NCBI RefSeq assembly: GCF_021295395.1
Contig: NZ_JAIWOU010000001.1
Coordinates: 251,001-315,000 of the forward strand
DNA: 64,000 nucleotides
Direction of reading: 5' to 3'
Source: Komagataeibacter sp. FNDCR2
Lineage (GTDB): Bacteria > Pseudomonadota > Alphaproteobacteria > Acetobacterales > Acetobacteraceae
Shown here: positions 6,726 through 18,985 of the stretch, piece after piece
Layout of the letters: each line of letters starts with the position of its first letter
Position numbering within the stretch: position 1 is the first letter of the stretch
The notes under the pieces: model-generated
Database searches by the model: none
Told to the model about the DNA's origin: nothing
The model's input: the letters and a program-made list of their open reading frames with translations, nothing else
Made by a program: the position numbers and the translations under genes

Positions 6726-9179
6726 ATGATGCGGAATATTTCGTTATCAAAATTATGTCTCTTTTCCACCACGCTCGTCACCATCGGAACCGGCGTGGCA
6801 TCGGCACAGGCGGTTCCGCAAGCCAGCGAGAAAGAAGGGACCGGGGAACACGCCCCCCGCCGGACTGCCGCCCACGCCACGAAACCGGCCAGCGACCACA
6901 CCGCCGCGGGAAACAAGGAGGGGGTCTATCTCAGCTCCACCTCCGAAACATTCAATGTCAGGTCACGCCATGTCTCCCATGGCGCGCTTGTAACCGTCAG
7001 CCAGAAGCTGCTGTCACAGGCCCCCGCCGGGACCAACCCGCTCAAGGTCCTGTCCCAGTTGCCCGGCGTCATGTTCCAGTCCGCCGATGCGCAGGGTGTG
7101 GATATCTGGTCCGAACAGATTTTCATGCACGGTTTCCAGCAGCAGGAAATCGGTTTCACGCTCGATGGCATGCCGTTGGGGGAGCAGTCGCTGCGAAACT
7201 ATAACGGTTTCAATGCGCTACTCGCCATCTCGTCTGAAAATGTCGGGCGTATCGACGTGTCCCAGTCCGCTGGCGCCGAAGATATTGCGGCCACCAACAA
7301 CCTTGGTGGATCGATGGCCTATGTCTCACGCGATCCGTCGCACAAGATGGGGGGTACGATCAGCCAGGGGTTTGGCAGCTTTGCCAATTACCATACGTTC
7401 GTGCGGCTGGAGAGTGGTGACCTGAACCGTACCGGCACGCGTTTCTATACCTCCTACAGCCGTCAGGACGGGCAGATCTGGAAGGGAACGGGTGAGCAGT
7501 TCGTACAGCAGGTCAATGCCAAGCTGGTCCAGCCGCTGGGTGAGGAAAGCTCCCTGTCCGCCTATTTCGACTGGGCCGACATGCACCAGTTCTCGACCCC
7601 CGATGCCTCGCCCGAAGTGATCCAGAAGGCCGGTTACAACGTAACCAACTATTATAACGGCAGGCAGAGCGGGCTGCAGGCTGCGATCAACGCGGCCAAC
7701 GGCATTTTCCCATCATCCTTTTCCGGCCTGCAGGATCCCGAAGATTCGGCCTATTATGACGCCGTTCTCAACAGCGAGGACTATTTTGGCGGTGTCAAGG
7801 CGCATATCAAGCTGTCGCATAACGTCATGTGGGACACCACGGCCTATGGCCATGGTGAAACCACCCAGTCCACATGGACCACGCCCTATTATCCCTCGCC
7901 CAATGGTTCCCCGCTTTCCGAACTGCGAAAGGCACCAGGCATCCGCCGCTACGGCATTATTTCACAGGTGCATTACGATACAAGCAAGAACCAGCTTTCG
8001 GGCGGTGTATGGTATGAAAACAACAGCTATCAGTCGCCTGAATACGACTTCCAGATGCCCAATATCGTGGATGGCCAGTTGACGCAGGCGCTTCCCAACC
8101 CGCTGAACTACTGGAAGCATCCCTTCGCCGAGATCTATAATCAGGATTACAACACCAATACCTTCACGGCGTTCGTGCAGGATACCTTCAGGCCGATCCG
8201 GCACCTGGCCCTGCATTTTGGGTTCAAGTCCGTTCTCAGCACCACGCGTGTGGGGAATGGTTACGCGAACCAGGATTATTATGGCGCGGGCACGGAACTG
8301 GCCAGTGGTGTCGGCCTGACCACGGCCAAGCCCTTCCTGCCGCATATCAGCGCGGACTGGCACTTCATGAAGAATCATGAACTGTTCTTTGATATTTCGG
8401 AAAACGTGCATACATACGCCCAGTGCGGCTACAGCCTCTGCGCCTCGCCCTTTGCCGTGACCCAGCAGGCGTTCAACGCCGAGCGTTCCAACATCCACCC
8501 CGAGACGGACTGGACCTATGCGCTGGGCTATCGTTATTCCACCCAGTTTGTCGGGCTGTCGCTGTATGGTTACCGCACGAACTTCAACAACCGCCTGCAG
8601 CAGATCACGTCGGGACCGGCGGTCAAGCCCCTGTCCACGGTGGCGAACGTGGGTGGCGTGACGATGAACGGTGTGGATGCTGCCCTGACGGTCATGCCCA
8701 TCCATAACCTGACATTCACCAACAGCTTCAGTTATGACCACGCGACGTATGACAACAACCTGATGGATGGGGGCACGCTGTATCACACCCGTGGCGTGCA
8801 GGTTATCAACTATCCGCGCTTCATGTACAAGACCCGCCTGTCCTACGCCTATGGGGGCCTGACGGCCTATGTCGATGCAAATTACAACAGCAGCCGTAAC
8901 TACAGCTACGTGGGCGATGTAAAGATCCCGTCTTACTGGCTTGCCAACCTGGGCGTGCAGTATAACCTCAGCAAGATTGGAGCGATCCACCGCAAGCTTT
9001 CCCCCGCCAAGGATCTGACCTTGTCCTTCAGCGTGACCAACCTTTCGAACTCCCATTATATTTCGACCATGGGTGAAAATGGTAATCCGCTCAGCATTTC
9101 CAAGGGTGCGATGGCCTACCAGTCCTTCCTGATCGGTGCGCCGCGGATGTTCTTCGGTTCGCTCAGTGCGAATTTCTGA
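6726..9179 (+). CDS. TonB-dependent outer membrane receptor
   Basis: About 817 residues. A signal peptide (hydrophobic residues ~8-22, cleavage after ASA) leads to a linker, then the plug domain. The plug includes KLLSQAPAGTNPLKVLSQLPGVMF, an IFMHGFQQQEIGFTLDGMPLG segment and GRIDVSQSAGAEDI. A long beta-barrel follows and ends in Phe (SLSANF), the outer membrane assembly signal. It imports a scarce ligand using energy from TonB/ExbBD. It follows the NCS1 permease and shares an operator-like site with the two upstream divergent operons, so it probably supplies the same substrate to the periplasm (inference). It resembles the receptor at 58115-60490 more than the one at 52840-55320. The ligand is unknown. 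Confidence 0.9.
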   Translation: MMRNISLSKLCLFSTTLVTIGTGVASAQAVPQASEKEGTGEHAPRRTAAHATKPASDHTAAGNKEGVYLSSTSETFNVRSRHVSHGALVTVSQKLLSQAPAGTNPLKVLSQLPGVMFQSADAQGVDIWSEQIFMHGFQQQEIGFTLDGMPLGEQSLRNYNGFNALLAISSENVGRIDVSQSAGAEDIAATNNLGGSMAYVSRDPSHKMGGTISQGFGSFANYHTFVRLESGDLNRTGTRFYTSYSRQDGQIWKGTGEQFVQQVNAKLVQPLGEESSLSAYFDWADMHQFSTPDASPEVIQKAGYNVTNYYNGRQSGLQAAINAANGIFPSSFSGLQDPEDSAYYDAVLNSEDYFGGVKAHIKLSHNVMWDTTAYGHGETTQSTWTTPYYPSPNGSPLSELRKAPGIRRYGIISQVHYDTSKNQLSGGVWYENNSYQSPEYDFQMPNIVDGQLTQALPNPLNYWKHPFAEIYNQDYNTNTFTAFVQDTFRPIRHLALHFGFKSVLSTTRVGNGYANQDYYGAGTELASGVGLTTAKPFLPHISADWHFMKNHELFFDISENVHTYAQCGYSLCASPFAVTQQAFNAERSNIHPETDWTYALGYRYSTQFVGLSLYGYRTNFNNRLQQITSGPAVKPLSTVANVGGVTMNGVDAALTVMPIHNLTFTNSFSYDHATYDNNLMDGGTLYHTRGVQVINYPRFMYKTRLSYAYGGLTAYVDANYNSSRNYSYVGDVKIPSYWLANLGVQYNLSKIGAIHRKLSPAKDLTLSFSVTNLSNSHYISTMGENGNPLSISKGAMAYQSFLIGAPRMFFGSLSANF

Positions 9180-9200
9180 TAGCGTATAGGATCGGTAACA

Positions 9201-9240
9201 ACAGTCGGTGTACGCTTTCAGGGCCTATGCCGACTGTTTT
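9201..9240 (+). terminator. Rho-independent terminator after the TonB receptor
   Basis: An 8-bp perfect stem, ACAGTCGG (9201-9208) with CCGACTGT (9230-9237), encloses a 21-nt loop and is followed by a short T run. It lies about 20 nt after the receptor stop codon, so the next gene needs its own promoter or read-through. Confidence 0.7.
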
Positions 9241-9266
9241 GCTGTCTCGGGAGTATTTTCCTTTCC

Positions 9267-11611
<2,345 letters not shown>

Positions 11612-11676
11612 ACGGGCGTATTCCCCGGCTTTCGGTGTAAGGGGGCACTGTAACGGCCCTTTTGGGAATCTCGGGT

Positions 11677-12861
11677 TCAGTTTCCGTCAGGGTGAAAGAC
11701 TACCTTGGTGCAATTGTCTTTTTTGTCCCTGAATTTCTCATACAGGGCCGGACCATCTTCCAGATTTGTGGAACGATGGCTGATGACGAAGGACGGGTCG
11801 ATCTGCCCGTTCTGGATCCGCTCCAGCAGTGGCCCGAGATATTTCTGCGTATTGGTCTGACCGGTGCGCAAGGTCAGCCCCTTGTTCATGAGAGCGCCGA
11901 TCATGACAGGGCCCAGCACACCGGCATAGACACCCGGCATCGACACGATTCCACCCGGCCGACAGCCAAGAATGGCCTGATTAAGCGCGAAGGGCCGCTC
12001 CAGCGTCGTGGCGGACAGCAGGGCCGAACCGACCTTCTGCATCATGGTGTCAGCACCATGCGCTTCCATCCCGACGGCTTCGATCACCGCATCCGGTCCG
12101 AGCCCGCCTGTCATGTCGACAAGCGTTTCCTGAATATTCCGGGTGCGGAAATCTATGGTTTCAGCCCCGCCCGCCCGCGCCATCGCCAGTCTTTCGGGTA
12201 CTTCATCTATGGCGATGACGCGCTTTGCACCCAGAAGGAAACAGGACCGGATCGCCATCTGTCCAACCGGCCCACAGCCCCAGATCGCGATGGTTTTCTC
12301 GGATTCCGGGGTAATTTCGCAGTTTTCAGCGGCCTGATAGCCCGTAGGGAAAATATCGGAGAGGAACAGGACCTGTTCATCCTCCAGTCCTTGCGGGATC
12401 ACGATCGGCCCGACATCGGCATGGGGGACACGCAGATATTCCGCCTGTCCGCCTGCGAAGCCACCCGTAATATGGGAATAACCAAACAGGCCCGATAATG
12501 GATAACCGAAGGTTTCAGCCTGCTGGCGACCGTTGGGATTCGTCCGTTCGCAGCAACTCCAGTTACCCCATCTGCACTGCCGACATGCGCCACAGGAGAT
12601 GGTGAAGGGCACGACAATACGGTCCCCGACCGACAGGCGGGTGTTGTCCTTTCCGACTTCGACCACTTCTCCCATTGTCTCGTGGCCAAGAATGTCGCCG
12701 CGCTGCATGGTTGGCATCATGCCGTCAAGCAGGTGAAGGTCAGAGCCACAGATGGCGCAGGCCGTCACCTTGATGATGACGTCATGGCCATCGACAATGA
12801 CAGGGTCAGGCACGCTTTCGCATGTGATCCTGCCTTTTTTCTGCCAGGTCAGTGCTTTCAT
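11677..12861 (-). CDS. Zn-dependent alcohol dehydrogenase, formaldehyde-dehydrogenase-like
   Basis: About 394 residues of the medium-chain dehydrogenase superfamily, close to the glutathione-independent formaldehyde dehydrogenase branch. Visible are the catalytic zinc region [21 protein letters not shown] plus [12 protein letters not shown], the structural zinc cysteines in [15 protein letters not shown], and the cofactor-binding [14 protein letters not shown]. The extra loop with [24 protein letters not shown] is typical of that branch. The ATG at 12861 gives the family N terminus MKALTW; reading further upstream adds a cysteine- and proline-rich tail with no similarity to anything. It is convergent with the glutathione-dependent enzyme 66 nt away, so two aldehyde-handling enzymes sit side by side. 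Confidence 0.87.
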   Translation of the reverse strand: MKALTWQKKGRITCESVPDPVIVDGHDVIIKVTACAICGSDLHLLDGMMPTMQRGDILGHETMGEVVEVGKDNTRLSVGDRIVVPFTISCGACRQCRWGNWSCCERTNPNGRQQAETFGYPLSGLFGYSHITGGFAGGQAEYLRVPHADVGPIVIPQGLEDEQVLFLSDIFPTGYQAAENCEITPESEKTIAIWGCGPVGQMAIRSCFLLGAKRVIAIDEVPERLAMARAGGAETIDFRTRNIQETLVDMTGGLGPDAVIEAVGMEAHGADTMMQKVGSALLSATTLERPFALNQAILGCRPGGIVSMPGVYAGVLGPVMIGALMNKGLTLRTGQTNTQKYLGPLLERIQNGQIDPSFVISHRSTNLEDGPALYEKFRDKKDNCTKVVFHPDGN

Positions 12862-13179
12862 GGGACATCGTCTTGCTTCGTGTTGATACGAAACAGACGC
12901 GCGCCACGTGCCGTGGTTTTCCCACAATTTCAACTGGAGGCGTTTTCCCGGGAGACAGGATTCCGAAGCGCACGGTTTTCTGGCGTCTGGCGGTGGGGGA
13001 TCGCGGCATGTTTCCGGGCAGTCGTTGCATTGCACGGGACGGCAATGATAGGAATGGTGCCCGTAAACGCCCGTTCGATACCCATGCGATGACGATCCGG
13101 ACCCGCCACGTCCGGTACAGGGCTTCATCACGACGGTACGGTAACCGTCTCATTCCCGGTATTGAACGAAGGCACGCGC
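12862..13179. other. Divergent intergenic region, no gene recognised
   Basis: A 318-nt gap between the start of the Zn dehydrogenase (leftward) and the amidohydrolase (rightward). It must contain both promoters. It stays GC-rich, and several frames are open by chance, but none has a ribosome site plus protein-like composition. I see no clear operator or repeat. Confidence 0.5.
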
Positions 13180-14535
13180 ATGATCACTGATCTCCTGATT
13201 ACCGACGCCTACATCTATGTGGACCGCAATCGTGAAATTCCCGGTGGCTGGATCGCCATAAAGGATGGGCGCATCCATTCCGTTGGCGAAAGCGCCCAGC
13301 TCCCCCCAGCCGCCAGCAGGACAATTGACGCGCGTGGCCAGTTGGTCACGCCCGGTCTGATCAACGCCCACCACCATATGTACCAGAACCTGACCCGGTC
13401 CTATGCCCCGGTTACCAATGGCACGCTGTTCGAGTGGTTGCAGGGCCTGTATCCCCTCTGGGCCGGGCTGGATGAGGAATCCGTCTATCTCTCCACCTTT
13501 GTCGCCATGGTGGAACTGTTGATGGGGGGATGCACGACCTCCATGGATCATATGTATGTCCATCCCGGCCCCAACCTGATCGATGCACAGTTCCGCGCGG
13601 CGCATGAAATCGGCTTCCGTTTCCACGCCACGCGGGGATCAATGACACGCTCGGTCGAAGATGGTGGCCTGCCACCGGCATCGGTCGTGCAGGATGAAGA
13701 TACAATCCTTGCGGATAGCGAACGCCTGGTCGGCAAATTTCATGATCCCGCCCCCGGCGCCATGGACCGTGTGGCCCTGGCGCCATGTTCCCTGTTCAGC
13801 GTGTCCGAACGGATCATGCGCGAATCAGCCGCCATGGCCGAGAAGCATGACCTGCGCCTGCATACCCATCTTGCGGAAGACAGGGATGAAGATACTTACT
13901 GCGCCGAGGTGTACGGCTGCACCCCGACCGAGTATCTTGAACGGGTGGGCTGGGCCTCCCCCCGCTCATGGGTGGCGCATTACATCTATCCATCCCCCGG
14001 CGAAATCGACCGCCTTGCCCATGCTGGCGTGTGTACGGTGCAATGTCCCTGTTCCAACATGATGATTGGTGGCGGCGCGGCAGATGCCATGAACCTGCGT
14101 GCGCGGGGCATGCAGGTAGGGCTCGGGTGTGATGGCTCGGCCTCGACGGATCATGCTTCAATGTGGCTGGAAACGCGGATGGCGCTGCTTTTGGGCCGTT
14201 TCAGGAATGGCCCCCATTCCATGTCCGCCCGCGATGCGCTGGATATGGCGACGCAGGGCGGCGCCGCCTGTCTGGGCCGGACAGATGAACTGGGTCATTT
14301 GCGTCCCGGCGCCTGCGCGGATCTGGTTATCTGGAAAATGTCTGAATTTGCCCTAGCAGGGGCCCTGACCGACCCGGTGGAAGCGTGGCTCCGCTGTGCG
14401 CCAGCAGTAGCGGGCACGACCATCGTCAACGGGAAAATCCTGGTGGAGGACGGCGTGCCCTGCCTGTCGGGCCTGAACGAGATCCTGCGCGCCCATATGC
14501 GTGAAGCCAGCCGTATCCAACGTCTGACCCGGTAA
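13180..14535 (+). CDS. Amidohydrolase, 8-oxoguanine deaminase / hydroxydechloroatrazine hydrolase type
   Basis: About 451 residues, full length for the TrzF/ATZ-like amidohydrolases. Metal and substrate motifs are visible: PGLINAHHHMYQNLTR (HxH pair), HTHLAEDRDED, WVAHYIYPS, and GLGCDGSASTDH with the catalytic Asp. The NAHHHxYQ form and the DEDTYC segment are those of 8-oxoguanine deaminases, which convert 8-oxoguanine to urate and ammonia. Related enzymes act on triazines, so the substrate needs testing. The ATG at 13180 has GAAGG 7 nt upstream; a TTG at 13162 is less likely. The NCS1 permease upstream could supply a purine-like substrate (inference). Confidence 0.82.
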   Translation: MITDLLITDAYIYVDRNREIPGGWIAIKDGRIHSVGESAQLPPAASRTIDARGQLVTPGLINAHHHMYQNLTRSYAPVTNGTLFEWLQGLYPLWAGLDEESVYLSTFVAMVELLMGGCTTSMDHMYVHPGPNLIDAQFRAAHEIGFRFHATRGSMTRSVEDGGLPPASVVQDEDTILADSERLVGKFHDPAPGAMDRVALAPCSLFSVSERIMRESAAMAEKHDLRLHTHLAEDRDEDTYCAEVYGCTPTEYLERVGWASPRSWVAHYIYPSPGEIDRLAHAGVCTVQCPCSNMMIGGGAADAMNLRARGMQVGLGCDGSASTDHASMWLETRMALLLGRFRNGPHSMSARDALDMATQGGAACLGRTDELGHLRPGACADLVIWKMSEFALAGALTDPVEAWLRCAPAVAGTTIVNGKILVEDGVPCLSGLNEILRAHMREASRIQRLTR

Positions 14536-14638
14536 GGATGTAATGCTTATGACATGGCTGGTAAAATGACATCTCCAGCACACTCGCTACGGTCCTGAGC
14601 AAAGCGGGGAAGGCCATGATGATGGTGGCCAGTCATAC

Positions 14639-15883
14639 TCATTCACGGCTCATTACGACCTCTCGCGCCTGTGGTTTCGGTACTACGGCATGGGTGGCGC
14701 TGGTCAGCGGGTGGGGTGTGCTTTCACGGGGCTCAGCCTGCTGTCGGGAATAATATTCCGCCAACCCCACCAGCCCCAGCCCGATAAAGGCAAAACAGGC
14801 AGACAGGACCGGCAGCCCGGCATAGGACCAGTGCGTCTCCACCATATGGCTGCCTGCCCACGCGCCAATTGCGTTGCCGAAGTTGAAGGAACTCTGGTTC
14901 ATGGCGGCGGCGATGTTGGGCGCGGCCCCCGCGCAGGCGACCACGTATGTCTGTAGCGGAGCCATGGGCGCATAGATGAACACCCCCCACAGGAACAGCA
15001 GCGCAAGACAGACCCATGGGTGCAGGCTACCAGGCACAAGCAGGACCTGTACCACCGCCACGGCGGCCATTAGCCCCGCGCAGGATGGCAGCATCTTCCA
15101 GTCCGCCAGCCGTCCGCCCAGCAGGTTGCCCAGACAGAGGCCACCCCCGATCATGAGCAGGATACCGTCGATCATGCGCGTGCTGAAACCTGTGCGGATC
15201 TGCAGGAAGGGGGAGATATAGGTAAACAGGGTAAACATGCTGGCGGCGGTACAGAGCGAAACCAGCATCATGGTCACGACAAGCGGATGCAGCATGGCCC
15301 GGAACTGCGCCGCCAGCGCAATGGCGGGCCCGCTGGCCCGGTCCTGCGGGATCCATATCCACATGGTGGCCCATGCGATTAGCCCGACCGCGCAGATCAG
15401 CCAGAACGCCATGCGCCATGATGTCAGTTGGGCCACGACCGTGCCCATCGGTACGCCAAGGATCATGGCCAGCGTCAGTCCGATATAGACGAGGGAGAGC
15501 GCCTGCGCCCTCCTGTCGGGCGCGACGACCTGACATGCTATGATTGAAGCCGCGCCATAGAACGTCCCGTGCGAGAACGATGTCAGCACGCGCGCCAGCA
15601 TAAGGCTGCCATACCCCGGCGCCATGGCGCTGCATGCATTGCCCGCGATGAATATTCCCATTGTCAGCAGCAGTGTCGCGCGCCGTGACAGGCTGTTGGT
15701 CAGGATTGACACGAGGGGGGAGGCGATGGTCACCCCGATGGCATAGCCAGACACCAGCAGTCCCGCCTGTGCGATGGAGACGTGCAACCCGGAGGAAAGC
15801 TGCGGCAGCAGCCCCATGACAATGGTTTCGGTAGTGCCGAGGCCAAATGCCCCGATGGCAAGGGCCAGCAACGCAATGGGCAA
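14639..15883 (-). CDS. MFS transporter, DHA1/AraJ-like exporter
   Basis: About 414 residues with 12 hydrophobic spans. The opening, LLALAIGAFGLGTTETIVMGLLPQ, is the standard start of AraJ/YdhP/PbuE-type drug:H+ antiporter-1 proteins, which export sugars, nucleosides, purines or drugs. The MFS loop signature is present as SRRATLLL. The start appears to be a TTG with GAGG about 9 nt upstream. It is convergent with the amidohydrolase. Its cargo is unknown; a purine efflux role would fit the context but is only inference. Confidence 0.8.
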   Translation of the reverse strand: MPIALLALAIGAFGLGTTETIVMGLLPQLSSGLHVSIAQAGLLVSGYAIGVTIASPLVSILTNSLSRRATLLLTMGIFIAGNACSAMAPGYGSLMLARVLTSFSHGTFYGAASIIACQVVAPDRRAQALSLVYIGLTLAMILGVPMGTVVAQLTSWRMAFWLICAVGLIAWATMWIWIPQDRASGPAIALAAQFRAMLHPLVVTMMLVSLCTAASMFTLFTYISPFLQIRTGFSTRMIDGILLMIGGGLCLGNLLGGRLADWKMLPSCAGLMAAVAVVQVLLVPGSLHPWVCLALLFLWGVFIYAPMAPLQTYVVACAGAAPNIAAAMNQSSFNFGNAIGAWAGSHMVETHWSYAGLPVLSACFAFIGLGLVGLAEYYSRQQAEPRESTPHPLTSATHAVVPKPQAREVVMSRE

Positions 15884-16254
15884 GGCAGGTGTCCTCAGTT
15901 TACGGTGGCAGCCTGTTATAACGCCCCTAAATTATTACAATGCCCGCTCGGTAAAAATGGTATAAATGCGATGCTGCCATGCGTAATAAATTACTTTTGC
16001 AAAAAATGTGATTTATACAATAATAATGATAATTAATGGATGTCATACATCATATGTCCAAATAGTGGATGGCATTGTGTGGACGCCACATAACGGCACA
16101 GGCCCTGATGACTTTGCCTGTATCGACCCCCAGGGCCATACTGGCTGATCGGGGTATGATAGCGACAGCTTCCGACAGGGCCTGTTGAGACATGGTATCC
16201 TGCCGGTCATCCATGCCCGTCACCATCTGGCCAAGGGTAATGGACAGGTAATTT
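15884..16254. other. Intergenic region, AT-rich in its left half
   Basis: This 371-nt gap lies upstream of the MFS gene and downstream of the photolyase, both on the minus strand. About 15950-16040 is clearly AT-rich, as expected for the MFS promoter. A minus-strand frame near 16050-16200 encodes a short peptide I do not recognise and do not call as a gene. Confidence 0.4.
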
Positions 16255-17655
16255 TCAGGGGGTTGCGCCGCGTAACATTCGCCAGGCAGACAGGGCGCGA
16301 TCCCGTGCCACCTCGTGACTGACGATCGGCGGCGGATACCCTTCGGCACCCCCAGCCAGCCATGGCGTATGGATATGCTTATCCGGCAGGCCAGACAGTT
16401 CCGGTACCCACGAGCGGATATAAGCGCCGGACGGATCGAATTTGCGGGACTGGATCAGTGGATTCATTATCCGGAAAAACGGTGCGGCATCGATGCCGGT
16501 CCCCGCGACCCATTGCCAGTTCATGCCGTTGCTGGCCGGATCGTAATCGACCAGCGTGTGGGCGAACCAGCGCTCGCCTTCCCGCCAGTCGATCAGCAGA
16601 TGCTTCACCAGGAACGATGCGGCCACCATTCGCACCCGGTTATGCATCCAGCCCGTTTGCCATAATTGGCGCATGCCCGCATCCACCAGCGGGTAGCCGG
16701 TCAGACCACGCTGCCACGCACGCAGACCGGACGGGTCATGCCGCCATGCCATCATATCGAATTCCGGACGCAGGTTGCGCGAGACCAGATCGGGACAGCC
16801 AAACAGTACCGACCATGCAAAATCCCGCCAGCCCAGTTCCATCATGAATTTTGTCGCCCCACCTGACTGCGACCGTGCAACGACTGCCTCCCGAATCTGC
16901 GCTGGCGTAATATGACCCCAGCGCAGGAAAGGAGACAGGCGGGACGTCGCCGGTTGAGCCGGCATATCCCGATCATGTGCGTAATCCTCCAGCGGACCAT
17001 CCACGAATGTCTCCAGGACCGTATGTGCCGAGACTTCGTCAGGGCGCCAGGCTTCGTCCAGCCCGTCGGTCCAGCCGGTTGCATGCATCTCCTGGCTGAT
17101 CATGTCGGGATCGACCATCGGCGGCAGGCCAGCCTGGGCCGGAGTTGCAAATGTCAGCCGTTCCGGCGCCGGTAGCAACGGGCGTTCATGCCCCGCCTGA
17201 CAGGCCGCACGCCAATAGGCGCCAAAAACACGATAAGGCTGTCCCGTCCGGGTCTGGATCGTCCACGGTTCATGCAATAAGGCGCCGGCAAAACTATGAA
17301 CGGGAGTTCCCGCCGCCTTCAGCATGGTCTTCAGCCGTGTATCCGTCTCCTTTCCGCCCGGATCGTACCGCCGGTTCCAAAATACCGCCCGCGCCCGGGT
17401 TGCGGCCACCACCGCCGGTAGCACCCGGTTCGCTGACCCGCGAAAGACGTGCAACGCCCCATTACGCCGCCGCAGGGCTGCGTCAAACAACTCCAGTGCC
17501 CGGCCCAGCCACCAACGCGCCGCAACCTGTTCGGTCGCATCGTCAAGGATATAGATACATAGAACCGGCGCGCCGGTCGCCACCGCCGCACTCAGCGCCG
17601 CATTGTCCATCAGGCGGAAATCATGGCGAAACCAGACGATCACTGGAGAAGTCAC
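16255..17655 (-). CDS. phrB: Deoxyribodipyrimidine photolyase
   Basis: About 466 residues, typical of class I CPD photolyases, which use light and FADH- to split cyclobutane pyrimidine dimers. The N-terminal antenna domain begins IVWFRHDFRLMDNAAL. The C-terminal FAD domain contains TSRLSPFLRWGHITPAQIREAV, LGWRDFAW, the MHNRVRMVAASFLVKHLLIDW segment and DYDPASNGMNWQWVAGTG. The start is taken as GTG at 17655, which yields the conserved N terminus directly after its Val and has AAAGGAA upstream. A frame open to 17976 adds about 107 residues with no family match and would overlap the divergent glycosyltransferase region. Confidence 0.92.
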   Translation of the reverse strand: MTSPVIVWFRHDFRLMDNAALSAAVATGAPVLCIYILDDATEQVAARWWLGRALELFDAALRRRNGALHVFRGSANRVLPAVVAATRARAVFWNRRYDPGGKETDTRLKTMLKAAGTPVHSFAGALLHEPWTIQTRTGQPYRVFGAYWRAACQAGHERPLLPAPERLTFATPAQAGLPPMVDPDMISQEMHATGWTDGLDEAWRPDEVSAHTVLETFVDGPLEDYAHDRDMPAQPATSRLSPFLRWGHITPAQIREAVVARSQSGGATKFMMELGWRDFAWSVLFGCPDLVSRNLRPEFDMMAWRHDPSGLRAWQRGLTGYPLVDAGMRQLWQTGWMHNRVRMVAASFLVKHLLIDWREGERWFAHTLVDYDPASNGMNWQWVAGTGIDAAPFFRIMNPLIQSRKFDPSGAYIRSWVPELSGLPDKHIHTPWLAGGAEGYPPPIVSHEVARDRALSAWRMLRGATP

Positions 17656-17821
17656 AATAATCGGTTCCTTTCGCACATTTATTCCTTGTTGATTACAGTT
17701 AGCAGAACTCTGGCATTCGCCCAAACCAGCCGATATGGAACATGAGCCTGCCGTTACAGATACCCCATGCAACCGGGCTGTGGATTGGGCGTTCAGGACT
17801 TGCTCAGCTAAAGGGTCACCC

Positions 17822-18985
17822 ATGCTTCCGGCCCGCCTCCGTATCCATCCACTCGTTGTGGCCATTCCCGTCCGTAATGAGGCGGAACGGATCAACACCT
17901 GCCTGTCCGCACTTGCCAGCCAGCGCGAAGCCCGCCTGACCCATGCGGTTCTGCTGCTCAATAATTGCACTGACAATACGCCATGTTGTGTACGCGATTA
18001 TGCTGCACGGCTGCCTTTTGCCGTTTCGGTTATTGCGCGCACATATCCGCCGTCCATCGCCCATGTGGGCACCGCGCGACGCGAAGCCATGGAGATTGCG
18101 GCCCGGATCGCCGGCCCCGACGGCATCCTGTTCACGACCGATGCCGATGGCGCTCCATCCCCCGACTGGCTGGTCAACACACTCGCCGCCTTTGACAGGG
18201 GAGCCGACGCGGTATGTGGCCGTGCCGTGATCGACCCGGTGGAGGCGCTGTTGATTCCAGCGCATCTCCACCGTGATGACGAGGCGGAAAGTGCCTATGC
18301 CACGCTGCTGGACCGCATCCATGACCTGATCGACCCAGACCCGCATGACCCATGGCCACGCCATACGGAACATTCCGGGGCAAGTATTGCCGTAAGTGTT
18401 TCTGGCTGGGAACGGGCGGGCGGCATTCCCGCGCTGCCTTTGGGTGAAGACCGGGGCTTTCTGGCCGCGCTGCGCCGTGTGGATGCGGCCATTCGGCATG
18501 CGCCTGATGTGGTGGTGAGCGTATCGGGGCGCGTGCAGGGACGTGCCTCTGGCGGCATGGCCGATACCATGGCCCGCCGTCTGGTCCGGCAGGACGAAAT
18601 GCTGGATGATACACTGGAACCCGCTGCCGACTGCCTGCGCCGGGCGCAGGCGCGCGCGCGACTGCGCGGCCTGTACGGCCTGCCCTCCGGCAGCGTGCCA
18701 CGGCAGGCCGCGATAGGGCAGTTGGCGGATCGGTTGAAGCTGCCCCCCCGGCATGTGGCGGACATAGCGCGAAGCCCGTTTTTCGGTATGGCATGGGACA
18801 GGCTGGAGGCCGCGGCGGGCGCGGTACTGCGCCGCAGGCCAGTCAGGCGGGTCGATCTGGAGCGGGAGTTCCGGCAGGCCGAACGGATTGTGCGGCGTTT
18901 ACTGGCGGCACGGGCTACGTCGCCTCATCCGGCACTCCCCAGTCCCGGCAGCCTGCTCCCGCCATTGAGCATGTCGAGCCGGTAA
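17822..18985 (+). CDS. Glycosyltransferase family 2
   Basis: About 387 residues from the ATG at 17822; an ATG at 17735 would add 29. The GT-A fold is seen in VVAIPVRNEAERINTCLSALASQ, the TTDADGAPSPDWL segment (DxD-like metal site) and the acceptor-side GGIPALPLGEDRGFLAALRR. It would transfer a sugar from a nucleotide donor to an unknown acceptor. The C-terminal third (residues ~260-387) is Arg- and Ala-rich and is not part of the catalytic core. Its last 61 nt overlap tail-to-tail with the methyltransferase gene. Together with the next three genes it looks like one pathway of unknown product. Confidence 0.82.
   Translation: MLPARLRIHPLVVAIPVRNEAERINTCLSALASQREARLTHAVLLLNNCTDNTPCCVRDYAARLPFAVSVIARTYPPSIAHVGTARREAMEIAARIAGPDGILFTTDADGAPSPDWLVNTLAAFDRGADAVCGRAVIDPVEALLIPAHLHRDDEAESAYATLLDRIHDLIDPDPHDPWPRHTEHSGASIAVSVSGWERAGGIPALPLGEDRGFLAALRRVDAAIRHAPDVVVSVSGRVQGRASGGMADTMARRLVRQDEMLDDTLEPAADCLRRAQARARLRGLYGLPSGSVPRQAAIGQLADRLKLPPRHVADIARSPFFGMAWDRLEAAAGAVLRRRPVRRVDLEREFRQAERIVRRLLAARATSPHPALPSPGSLLPPLSMSSR

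Noticed and set aside
12862-13131. N-terminal extension of the Zn dehydrogenase by 90 residues
   Set aside because: Cys/Pro/Arg-rich nonsense before the canonical MKALTW start.
16050-16349. 99-codon minus-strand frame between MFS and photolyase genes
   Set aside because: Overlaps the photolyase 3' end, no ribosome site, no recognisable sequence.
17656-17976. N-terminal extension of the photolyase by ~107 residues
   Set aside because: No family similarity, while a GTG with a ribosome site at 17655 gives the conserved N terminus. The extension would run into the divergent glycosyltransferase region.
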